From NCBI GenBank assembly GCA_937884635.1, contig CALGBW010000003.1, forward strand, positions 31,419 through 95,418: DNA of 64,000 bases, written 5' to 3'. Below the pieces are notes generated by a model that did no database searches, was not told the DNA's origin, and saw nothing but the letters and a program-made list of their open reading frames with translations. Shown one piece after another: positions 16,465 to 24,221 of the stretch (positions are counted from its first letter, which is position 1; each line of letters begins with the position of its first letter). Source of the DNA: an uncultured Chlamydiaceae bacterium. GTDB taxonomy: Bacteria > Chlamydiota > Chlamydiia > Chlamydiales > Chlamydiaceae. The translations under genes and the position numbers were made by a program.

Positions 16465-16615
16465 TAAAGAAACCTCCTAAAAGGTGATTAGTCTTAGGAA
16501 TACGAGAAAAAACAAGTACCTTGAGCTGACACTCTGCGAACGAAACAAAGTAGAGACCATGCTGGGTTTGCATTCCTAGTGTGGTCATAATCTGTTCTTT
16601 CAGTTTTTGAGGAAG
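16454..16615 (-). pseudogene. C-terminal remnant of a disrupted minus-strand gene
   Basis: An open frame after the TAA at 16616-16618 reads LPQKLKEQIMTTLGMQ, then GLYFVSFAECQLKVLVFSR, then IPKTNHLLGGFFTKS and a stop at 16454. The longest ATG-started version is 44 codons (16454-16588). It looks like the tail of a real protein (hydrophobic pattern, no low complexity) and lies directly between a chlamydial gene and the left end of the foreign restriction-modification island. I infer that the island arrived in, or together with deletion of, this gene. I do not recognise the parent. Confidence 0.4.
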
Positions 16616-16649
16616 TTACATCATTTTCATAAAGCCATACCATATTTTA

Positions 16650-19559
16650 TTATTTGAGCTTCAGGAAACCTTTCTTAAAAGCATTCAAGTCACTCTTTTC
16701 ATCGGTAATAAAGGTTTTTTCACCAACAGAAAATTTTATATTGACTTTTTTTTCTCTAACAAATACCCTCTTAACCGCGCCTTCACCGAACTTGCTGTGA
16801 ATAACAATCATGCCCTCGATAAGCGTAGGCATCACGAATTCCTCCCCTTTTTCTGCCAGTTTCGGGGACGGAGAGGCAGTGCACGACGTTTTCCTTCTCG
16901 TAACGAGAGAAGTAGCAGTCGCAACAGGCTTCTCCACTTTGACCATTGCCAGCTCTTCCGGCTCGGCCTCTGGTTTTGTGATAGCTTCAGCAATCGTCAT
17001 TGTGGCCTGCTGATTGTAAAACATCCTTTCATATTCCTCGCGCTTAATAACGGTATCCCAGCCTCCGATATTCTTGCCTTTATGCTTGTCAATACCAGTG
17101 TAGGAAAGACTACTATCCTCATAGCGTTTGAAACTAAAAATAGCCTGATTCATCAGATTGGCATTGAATACACCAAGAGAGCAAAGCAGCTCGAAATCCT
17201 TCACATCAAGGCCTGTGACCTTCTTGAACAGGCCCGGCTCAAGCTGCGTGACGACATCTTTTAAGGACATCTCGCGGTAATCTGTCAGATACATGAAAAT
17301 CGGAACACGGGTAGCGAATTTGATAAGCTTCTCCCGAATCTGCTTGCGCATAGATTTGTATTCTTTCTCTTCCTGCGTAAGCTCCTTCTTTTCCTTCAAA
17401 GTGAACTTTTCTTCGCCTTCCTTTTTTACCCTTTTCACAGCCTCTGACTTGTTGATGATTGTTCGAATATCCTGATTTAGGCTGCGGAATCCCTCGATGC
17501 TCATCAGCGCGTCCAGAGCATCCTTATTATTCAGAAGTCTTGTCAACGTGTCATTATCGACATTAACGAGCAGAGCGGACTCCCAACGACGCGCAAGGAG
17601 CGTGGCGGAAGTACCGGCCATAGCAATATCCAGCACGTCCTGCGCGGAGATCTGACGCATAGTACTACCGTCATAAGCGAGAACGGGCAAGAAACTGATA
17701 AAGTCCGCCACCCTCTTTTCAGGATTGCTTTCATTGACATCCAAACAGCAAGAGTAATCGGAAACCTGACGGAGCGCTCGGTCAAGGGCAAAATCAAAAA
17801 CATAGCATTCCTGCTTCATAATCACCTCTGAGCCGTTTTCCCCTCGAACCGCCCACGGAGACTGTGCGCGAAAGGCTGTCTGGAAATAGGTCTCAGGGGA
17901 TTTCAGATTACGCAGCATGAACACACCAGTCCACGGCTTCACGGTAACCCCTGTGGTCAGCTTACCACAGGAAAGCGTGATAGTCTTTGTCTTGAGCGGG
18001 TCACCCATACTGCGCTGTACCGGCGCCAGTGCATCGAGACCAACACCGGCTTTCGTACCAGCGCAGACATTGATGGCATAATCGTGATAGAAAGCGTTCT
18101 GTTTCTGGTCGAGCAAATTCTTCATGGCAAAGCAACTCGCTACATTCGGCAGGAACCACAGCGTATGTGTCAGTACGTTCAGAAGGCGCGTATCAGAATA
18201 CGGCATCGGAGGCCGCTTGTCTTGTCCGAGCTTGAGTTCATCCATATTAGATGGCAGATAGGCGCCTCGAATCAGGTTGAGCCATTTTTGTACCTCGTTT
18301 TCATAGACAAAACGAGCAGTTTCCGGCTTATTCTTTTCCAAGAGCTTTGCCGAGAAAAACACGTTCAAGTCGAACTCATTGAACTCACCCTGCATGGCAA
18401 TCTGCCGGATGGCATCCGGAATTTTGTAGGTCATTAAGACCATTCTCGGCAACGACAAATAGGGATTTCTGGAGCCTACCCAACTCTCCTTGGCACGCTG
18501 CTCATCGGAGTAGGTCCACGAGAAAATCTGTTCCTCAATGAACTCGCCGCTGTTCAGTGCACGGAAAGGCGTACCGGACAAGAATAGATAGTAGCTTGTA
18601 GTGATGGGAAGGAAAGTCTCATTGTAAGCATTATCGGCCTCGCTTTCCTTATATTTTTCCATATCGAAATCCGCTTCAGCCTCTTCATCAGGATTATCAA
18701 AGAGCTTCGCAGCGTTTTCACGCCATGCCCCAAAGTGGTATTCATCGAAAATAACAAGATCCCAGTTCGTGAAATGGATGAATTCGTTTTTGGCCTTGAT
18801 ACCGCCGTTTTCACTTGTGCCGAGCAGATCCTGAAAAGAACCGAAAACAACAATCGGTTTTTTCTGATCAGCCATAGCATATGCCTGATCCATATTGATG
18901 GACTGATTCCTCACGTCCTTGTTGGAGATAAACTGCCAGCCATCAAAATCTACATGAGAAACAAGGTCCTCGCGCCAAGAGGACTCGACAGCTGGCTTGA
19001 AGGTCAGGACAAGGACCTTCTTGAATCCCATCCGCTTTGCCAGCTCATAAGAGGCAAAAGTTTTGCCAAAACGCATCTTTGCATTCCACAGGAATTTAGG
19101 TGTGTGGGAAGGGGCTTCTTTTTTTACGTTCTTAAAATATCCTTCGGTACGCTGCACAGCACGCTGCTGTTCCGGACGCATTTTGAAGGTCCATGTGCGC
19201 TTGGTATCGGTGCGAATACCAGTTTTCAGCTCCAGCATAGCAACTTTGACATCAGCAACCGAGCAGTTATACCACTCGTTATCACCCGAGATGTTCAGCT
19301 TGCGAAAACCTTTCCGCTCCAGAATGGCGTGCACATCGTGGTCCATGAAAACGGAGCCGTCCTCGGTCATGGCAGATTCGGTGTAGAGAATCTCATACGG
19401 CACATGGGATGCACCGATCTGCTCCTTGATGCGGGTCTCGACATTACGCTCGGTGTAGCCAACCTTCACATATCCCTTGTGGGACTGCACTCCGATGAGC
19501 CGGTAAACATAGATGGTGGGGGTAATAGCAGGACGCTGAGAGAAAAATTCTACTGCCAT
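16650..19559 (-). CDS. GIY-YIG/T5orf172 nuclease-like domain fused to SF2 helicase (restriction subunit)
   Basis: 969-residue protein. Residues 15-100 fit the T5orf172/MUG113 branch of the GIY-YIG superfamily (TIYVYRL at 15-21, GYVKVGYT at 29-36, R43, E61, EWY at 95-97). A superfamily 2 helicase follows: Walker A AKMRFGKT (160-167), DEYH (272-275), SGTPF (328-332), TTGVTV (535-540) and motif VI QTAFRAQS (560-567). The C-terminal 300 residues contain a charged, coiled-coil-like stretch near 690-730. Together with two methyltransferase genes immediately upstream, this is the translocating/cleaving subunit of a type I/III-like restriction system. Parts are far richer in G+C than neighbours (68 of 120 bases at 17941-18060 by my count). 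Last gene of a four-gene operon. Confidence 0.85.
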   Translation of the reverse strand: MAVEFFSQRPAITPTIYVYRLIGVQSHKGYVKVGYTERNVETRIKEQIGASHVPYEILYTESAMTEDGSVFMDHDVHAILERKGFRKLNISGDNEWYNCSVADVKVAMLELKTGIRTDTKRTWTFKMRPEQQRAVQRTEGYFKNVKKEAPSHTPKFLWNAKMRFGKTFASYELAKRMGFKKVLVLTFKPAVESSWREDLVSHVDFDGWQFISNKDVRNQSINMDQAYAMADQKKPIVVFGSFQDLLGTSENGGIKAKNEFIHFTNWDLVIFDEYHFGAWRENAAKLFDNPDEEAEADFDMEKYKESEADNAYNETFLPITTSYYLFLSGTPFRALNSGEFIEEQIFSWTYSDEQRAKESWVGSRNPYLSLPRMVLMTYKIPDAIRQIAMQGEFNEFDLNVFFSAKLLEKNKPETARFVYENEVQKWLNLIRGAYLPSNMDELKLGQDKRPPMPYSDTRLLNVLTHTLWFLPNVASCFAMKNLLDQKQNAFYHDYAINVCAGTKAGVGLDALAPVQRSMGDPLKTKTITLSCGKLTTGVTVKPWTGVFMLRNLKSPETYFQTAFRAQSPWAVRGENGSEVIMKQECYVFDFALDRALRQVSDYSCCLDVNESNPEKRVADFISFLPVLAYDGSTMRQISAQDVLDIAMAGTSATLLARRWESALLVNVDNDTLTRLLNNKDALDALMSIEGFRSLNQDIRTIINKSEAVKRVKKEGEEKFTLKEKKELTQEEKEYKSMRKQIREKLIKFATRVPIFMYLTDYREMSLKDVVTQLEPGLFKKVTGLDVKDFELLCSLGVFNANLMNQAIFSFKRYEDSSLSYTGIDKHKGKNIGGWDTVIKREEYERMFYNQQATMTIAEAITKPEAEPEELAMVKVEKPVATATSLVTRRKTSCTASPSPKLAEKGEEFVMPTLIEGMIVIHSKFGEGAVKRVFVREKKVNIKFSVGEKTFITDEKSDLNAFKKGFLKLK

Positions 19560-19562
19560 TAC

Positions 19563-21089
19563 TCATACCCCCCCATCCATAGGCTTGATCATTGCTTCAA
19601 TAAATTCGATTTCTTTCACTGATAAGTCGTATTTTTTATAAAGCACTTCGTCCGTCCATGCTTTTGAAAAATCTTGTTTTGGAACAAATGCATACGATTC
19701 CTTTGATAAATTTATCGAAGATAATGATTGCAAAATCAAAAATCTGACAAATTTCGTTGAGAGATAATTATAGAAATTAGCAACCACTTTCTTATTTGAA
19801 TCAGAACAAGCAATGATATATGAGTCTGTACATACCTCACCCGGCTTCAGTAACGCCATTTTTGCTATTACTTTGTACATCCCATTCTTATCAGGCTCTC
19901 CAGCGTGTTCACTCGTTACACGGCTTATCATTATTTTATAAAGATTGATATCCTTCTTCCCAGACAGCACCTTTTTGCGATCTATATACCCAATTCCTTG
20001 ACTGGAATATAGCGTTACCTTTGCGTTACTCTTTTGGGTATCACCGCGTTCGTTAGTTGAAATACCGAAAGGATTACGTGAAGAAAGAAGTGATACAATG
20101 CTGTCCTCATTTTTGCTGCGTACTTTTTTGATAATATCAACGGAATCATTATATCGAATGAAAACAGAATATTCGTTTAATTTACGAGAAACTGTAATCT
20201 CGCGTCCACCTATAATATTTGTGATTTGACATTCAGAGGACTTATCACGTTCCCACAAGAAATAACACACGCCACCACCCAAACTTACTCCAGGGAAACA
20301 ATCCTTAGCATTCTGGTAATCAACCAAACGGGTAATATGGGAATCCTGCAACATGTCACTTCGAAATCCGCCCAACCCCTTGCCACCGTTAAACCATCTT
20401 GATGGGATAATCATTGTTAAAAATCTTGGGTTCAATTTTTTGGCTTGGGTAACGAAAAAATTATATATGGGTTTTGCACTTTTCCCGTTGCCACCATCAC
20501 TGAGTTGATAGGGCGGATTGGATATTATCACATCGAATTTCATATTAAAAATCTCCTCTGGCTTCCGGGAATGAATGATTTCATAGGCATAGGTGTCTAA
20601 ATCATTACTTCTGTCATATTCAGACTGTGTAGCACCACAATACTTGCATTTTCTGTTTTTCCAAGTGTGATTGATGTGCTTGAATCGAATATTCCCTTGG
20701 GCATCATCAAACAAGCTGACTGAAAACTCACTATTCGGGTATTTGGAGCAGTACACGCTGCGCCGGGAGAGAAGGCTCGTCAGCTCGGTAATGGCAATCC
20801 CAAAAAGCTGCTTATGAAAAATGTTGTCAATGCGCTCCTGCAGGTCTGGGAACTGCGGTTCAAGGCCGATAATCAGACGTTTTGCAATTTCCCGCAAAAA
20901 TACGCCTGTCTTGCATGAAGGGTCAAGAAATGTAGTGTCCGGATTACGGAACAGTTCCTGCGGCAACATATCAAGCATCTGGTTAACTACTTCCGGCGGT
21001 GTAAACACCTCGTCGTTGCTGAGATTCGCAAGGCAGCTCAGCACATCAGGATTGTAAACCTGATCAAATAATCCATTAGCCATTATCAC
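19563..21089 (-). CDS. Adenine-specific DNA methyltransferase, Eco57I-like (NPPY)
   Basis: 508-residue N6-adenine methyltransferase of the Eco57I/N6_Mtase type. The catalytic motif IV is ISNPPYQL (NPPY at 191-194). The AdoMet motif I is DPSCKTG (56-62), with Lys where the consensus has Gly. Before it comes NDEVFTPPEVVNQMLDML, the usual lead-in helix. A CKYCG pair (148-152) may hold zinc. The C-terminal half probably recognises the target. The start overlaps the end of the upstream methyltransferase gene by 14 bases, and the helicase gene starts four bases after its stop, so translation is coupled. Its middle is more AT-rich than the helicase gene. Confidence 0.87.
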   Translation of the reverse strand: MIMANGLFDQVYNPDVLSCLANLSNDEVFTPPEVVNQMLDMLPQELFRNPDTTFLDPSCKTGVFLREIAKRLIIGLEPQFPDLQERIDNIFHKQLFGIAITELTSLLSRRSVYCSKYPNSEFSVSLFDDAQGNIRFKHINHTWKNRKCKYCGATQSEYDRSNDLDTYAYEIIHSRKPEEIFNMKFDVIISNPPYQLSDGGNGKSAKPIYNFFVTQAKKLNPRFLTMIIPSRWFNGGKGLGGFRSDMLQDSHITRLVDYQNAKDCFPGVSLGGGVCYFLWERDKSSECQITNIIGGREITVSRKLNEYSVFIRYNDSVDIIKKVRSKNEDSIVSLLSSRNPFGISTNERGDTQKSNAKVTLYSSQGIGYIDRKKVLSGKKDINLYKIMISRVTSEHAGEPDKNGMYKVIAKMALLKPGEVCTDSYIIACSDSNKKVVANFYNYLSTKFVRFLILQSLSSINLSKESYAFVPKQDFSKAWTDEVLYKKYDLSVKEIEFIEAMIKPMDGGV

Positions 21090-21762
21090 TCAACCTTCTG
21101 TAATAGGTTATATACTGCTGAAGAAAAACGCCCTCCTCGTCGGGCTTAGCCTCCAGGCAACGGTTGAACAATGTCTGCTGCGCGTCCTGCTTTTTTGGTT
21201 CTTCGGCATTCACAAGCTCGGCAAAGGTGTAGTCCTTTCGCTGAATCCGGGCATCATTGAACGGGAAAGTCCATTCGGAGAATACAATAGGCTCTGTAGT
21301 ATCCTGTTGATTTTCATCCACACAAAACAGCGTTAGAGCGTTTCCGCAGACTATGTTCCGCTCAAGAATAAACCGAGCGGATGCTTTCGTATCATCCGTA
21401 CATTCCTTTTTGCAGACGTTCTTGTATTCCTCTTCCCATATCGCATACAGCCGGTTTCGGCAGGCCTGCGCGTTATCCGCGAGAATGTCCACGCCGTAAA
21501 TACTGCCGAGAGCTAGCAAAGAATTGCGCTCCCAGTCATAAGGGCTTTTCCTATATTTCTTTTTTACGACGGCAAGCTTGCGGGATAATACCTCGGCAAG
21601 GAAATTTCCATCACCACACGCTGGTTCCAAAAACCGAGAATCTATCCGTTCGGCTTCCTGTTTCACCAGATCGCACATAGCTTTGACCTCACGCTCAGCG
21701 GTAAAGACCTCGCCATGGTCAGATACGCGCTGTCTGGATTTCACTTGTGTTAAAGCTGACAT
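21076..21762 (-). CDS. DNA methyltransferase-like AdoMet-binding protein, no NPPY motif
   Basis: 228-residue protein. It has the lead-in HGEVFTAEREVKAMCDLV and a good AdoMet motif I, EPACGDGNFL (46-55), followed by IYGVDILADNAQACRNRL, as in N6-adenine methyltransferases. No NPPY/DPPY motif IV is present and the protein is short, so alone it could bind AdoMet but not catalyse. The partner encoded downstream has NPPY but an altered motif I. I infer that the two work together, or that this one is a specificity/regulatory partner. It lies 14 bases after the XRE regulator gene. Confidence 0.75.
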   Translation of the reverse strand: MSALTQVKSRQRVSDHGEVFTAEREVKAMCDLVKQEAERIDSRFLEPACGDGNFLAEVLSRKLAVVKKKYRKSPYDWERNSLLALGSIYGVDILADNAQACRNRLYAIWEEEYKNVCKKECTDDTKASARFILERNIVCGNALTLFCVDENQQDTTEPIVFSEWTFPFNDARIQRKDYTFAELVNAEEPKKQDAQQTLFNRCLEAKPDEEGVFLQQYITYYRRLSDNG

Positions 21763-21775
21763 AGATTATCCCTCC

Positions 21776-22009
21776 TTATCCCTCCGAAATGAGAACAAGC
21801 CACTTTTCCTCCAGCGAGACGGAGTCAATTTCGTGAGCGACACAGAACTCTTTGATTTTCTTCATAGTCGAGAGATTCGGTGTGGCGTGACCACATTCCC
21901 ATCTGTTTACAGTAGAAAACGACACGTCCAGTTCATAGACAAATGCCTCCTGTGAAAGAAAGCAGCGCCGCCTGATCTGACGTAATTCCTCTGAAAAACT
22001 CATATTCAT
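21776..22009 (-). CDS. XRE-family helix-turn-helix regulator of the RM operon
   Basis: 77-residue HTH_3/Cro-CI type protein (SFSEELRQIRRRCFLSQEAF, then STVNRWECGHATPNLST at about residues 31-47). The helix-turn-helix fills residues 8-60. GGGAGA precedes the start. It is the first gene of the operon and resembles the controller proteins of restriction-modification systems, so it probably sets the timing of methyltransferase and restriction expression by binding upstream. A second in-frame ATG two codons later is also possible. Confidence 0.85.
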   Translation of the reverse strand: MNMSFSEELRQIRRRCFLSQEAFVYELDVSFSTVNRWECGHATPNLSTMKKIKEFCVAHEIDSVSLEEKWLVLISEG

Positions 22010-22399
22010 CTATCTCCCATAAAAAGTCCTATAAAAGCTATAGCTTTGGCATAGCGTTCCTACATGAACAAACCTACGCCTTTTCAGAATTTTTCTAACT
22101 AGGCGCGAAAGACCGCTGAAAAGAAAAGTATGGTCAATAAGGTATTTATCGATCAGAACGAGATGTTTGACGGCATGAAAACACAGCATATCAAAATTAT
22201 ATAGAACTTCATCATTGAATTCGTGCTGCCGATTACAAAAAATGAAAAATCGGCGTAGCCGGTAAATGAATACCAAACTACACCAATATTTTTTCCGAGA
22301 TTAAAAAAACCTAAGACATACCCTCTGATAAGACTAAGGGTAGTTTTCCATTTACGCTCGATAGCGCGCCTATATAAGGCTTCTTAAACGTATAAACTG
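22010..22399. other. Upstream region of the RM operon and right island boundary
   Basis: About 390 bases without a convincing gene. The minus strand carries CTATATAATTTTG near 22195-22207, a possible -10 region for the XRE operon, and a weak hairpin ACCCTTAG/..AGGGT near 22320-22342 followed by a T-run, which could end the 22400-22858 gene. The 88-codon minus-strand frame here begins with TTG and matches nothing I know. The change from foreign to chlamydial sequence probably lies between about 22260 and 22400; no flanking direct repeat was evident. Confidence 0.4.
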
Positions 22400-22858
22400 C
22401 TATACTGGATTTGGGAATGCCTCATGATGTAATTGCACTAGAGTCGAGCAGCAACCCAAAGCAGCACATAATCCAATTAAACAATACACTGCGGCTGGTG
22501 AGACAAAGATCGTTACAAAGAGAGCAGAAATAACACAAACCGTCACCAATAAGGAGAAAAATGCCGCTAAAACATGAGACAAGAAGGCAATGACCCGAGA
22601 CCCTTTTTTCTCTTGGACTGCAGCAAAAACGCCCTTTATTGGGAGGAAGACTGTTCCTGTTAAAGCAGTTAGAGGTACAGTCACTAGTTTCAGTATACCT
22701 AAAGCAGCTGCTGCAACCACTTCAATAGTTAAAGCTGCCTGCTCATGCTGCCAAGCATAACTACGTAAACATCTGGCAGCAAACCGCTCAGGAAATAGAC
22801 TATTTAAAAAAATCTTACTCGCCCTATCACAACACTCGACCCAATCCACTCGAATCAT
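22400..22858 (-). CDS. Inc-like small membrane protein (CT006 position)
   Basis: About 152 residues. The ATG at 22858 follows GGGGAG and is preferred to the GTG at 22864. Two long hydrophobic blocks occur: about 45-82 (VVAAAALGILKLVTVPLTAL and on) and about 93-140 (FLSHVLAAFFSLLVTVCVIS and on), which is the bilobed arrangement of chlamydial inclusion membrane proteins. It has a Cys-containing amphipathic N-terminus. Position beside the CT005-like gene and gatB matches CT006. Location in the inclusion membrane is an inference. Confidence 0.7.
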   Translation of the reverse strand: MIRVDWVECCDRASKIFLNSLFPERFAARCLRSYAWQHEQAALTIEVVAAAALGILKLVTVPLTALTGTVFLPIKGVFAAVQEKKGSRVIAFLSHVLAAFFSLLVTVCVISALFVTIFVSPAAVYCLIGLCAALGCCSTLVQLHHEAFPNPV

Positions 22859-23111
22859 AACCACTCCCCCACGATATTCAGAAGAACTAGAGTTCTCCCA
22901 TCCTCGTGTTACTAAACACGGAAGAGGTTACAGGAAAAGGGAAATATTGAAAAGGCACCCAATTAAAGCTCTTTTGTTAGGAAATGATTAACTTCTAGCT
23001 TCTCAATTTAGAGGGATTTTCTTCTTAATATGAAAAAATATTTATCAAGGGTTATAATTGGCTAGAACTTAGGTTTTTATTAAATTAATTGTTTTTACAT
23101 CCAGGATTTTT

Positions 23112-24191
23112 ATGGATAGAATCAACCGAGTAGGATCATCTTCTCCTGTCCGTAATACAGAACCCTCTTCTGTATACAAACGGCCTTCTGTCGTAAAACC
23201 TAGTCTGATCAGCCGGATTCTATCCCTTCCTGATAGACACCCTAGAGTAGCGTTTGCCTTTGATATCACTATCCTTGCCTTGGCTATTATCAGTATGGTC
23301 GCTATTCTGATCGTAACCCAAGGTCAGGGAGTCCTGTTATTTGCTTTAATCCCAGGAATCGTTCTTGGAGCATTCGGAATCTACATGTTAGTTTCCGACA
23401 TTGGGAAACATGGCTCTGAGAAATTAAAACGTGTCATTGATACAGTAGCTGCTGTTGTTACCCCCTTCCTCTTACTGGGAATTGCTTCTTGTATGTTGCT
23501 AGCGGCCTGTGCACTTTCTGGTGGTGGAGCTTTATTACTCATACATCCCTTCTTCGTTATGGGAATGGTCACCATGGGTGTCTCACTCATAACACTCAAT
23601 CGCGTAACCTACGCTCACTTCCGTGACCGGGCTATTGAGGAAAGTAAAAAAACTAAAGCCCTTTCCAATGAATATTTCCCAGATCTGAATAACAGGACAA
23701 AACGAAGAAAAATACGCAAGGAATTTGAAAAAACTGCAGCACGTCGAGAACTTCGACTACGAGCTGAGCGTGCTAACAAACGCCTAACACGCACAGAAAA
23801 AAACTCCCAGGGAACATTCTCTTCAAGCAGCTTATCCAGCAGTTCTTCCTCCGATAGCGACTATGAAACAGCCCACACTAGCCTTTCAACTACTATAACC
23901 GGCTCATATTCCGGAGGTCATCACACCCCATCAAGCTCCGCCAATAGTTCCTCAAGCACATCCACAACAGCTGCTGTAGGAGCTATAACAACAACAAGCT
24001 CAGGAGCAGGCGGAGTAGGCAGCAGTAGCAGCAATCGTTCTGTAAGCAGCGTTTCGAAATCAGACAAATCCAAAAAAGACTCTGAGAAAGATAAAGAGAA
24101 ATCACAAGAAGAAGACAAGAAAAGGAAAAAGCTGAAAAAACGAAAAGAACGCGATAACCTTCGCAGAAGGGCTAAAAGAAACGCAAGGTAA
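23112..24191 (+). CDS. Inclusion-membrane-like protein with Ser-rich, basic C-terminal tail (CT005 position)
   Basis: 359 residues. A polar N-terminus of about 45 residues is followed by two pairs of hydrophobic segments (about 48-95 and 108-158), the bilobed Inc pattern. The rest is hydrophilic: a basic region (KRRKIRKEFEKTAARRELRL), a long Ser/Thr-rich low-complexity part (about 235-310) and a highly basic end (KRKKLKKRKER...RRRAKRNAR). In an Inc protein this tail would face the host cytosol. The gene is divergent from the CT006-like gene and convergent with gatB, and matches CT005 by position. Confidence 0.75.
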   Translation: MDRINRVGSSSPVRNTEPSSVYKRPSVVKPSLISRILSLPDRHPRVAFAFDITILALAIISMVAILIVTQGQGVLLFALIPGIVLGAFGIYMLVSDIGKHGSEKLKRVIDTVAAVVTPFLLLGIASCMLLAACALSGGGALLLIHPFFVMGMVTMGVSLITLNRVTYAHFRDRAIEESKKTKALSNEYFPDLNNRTKRRKIRKEFEKTAARRELRLRAERANKRLTRTEKNSQGTFSSSSLSSSSSSDSDYETAHTSLSTTITGSYSGGHHTPSSSANSSSSTSTTAAVGAITTTSSGAGGVGSSSSNRSVSSVSKSDKSKKDSEKDKEKSQEEDKKRKKLKKRKERDNLRRRAKRNAR

Positions 24192-24192
24192 A

Positions 24193-24220
24193 GAAAAGCT
24201 CTCAATAAAGAGAGCTTTTC
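24193..24220. terminator. Bidirectional terminator between the CT005-like gene and gatB
   Basis: GAAAAGCTCTC (24193-24203) and GAGAGCTTTTC (24210-24220) form an 11-bp perfect stem. T-rich tracts follow on both strands, and both genes stop within two bases of it. Confidence 0.85.
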
Positions 24221-24221
24221 T

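Noticed and set aside
16797..17264. 155-codon plus-strand frame
   Set aside because: Shadow of the helicase C-terminal region; no motif.
18735..19622. 295-codon plus-strand frame opposite the helicase
   Set aside because: Lies opposite clear helicase and GIY-YIG motifs; long antisense frames are expected in a G+C-rich foreign gene.
22010..22276. 88-codon minus-strand frame upstream of the XRE regulator
   Set aside because: It begins with TTG, shows no family motif, has no ribosome site, and covers the probable promoter of the operon.
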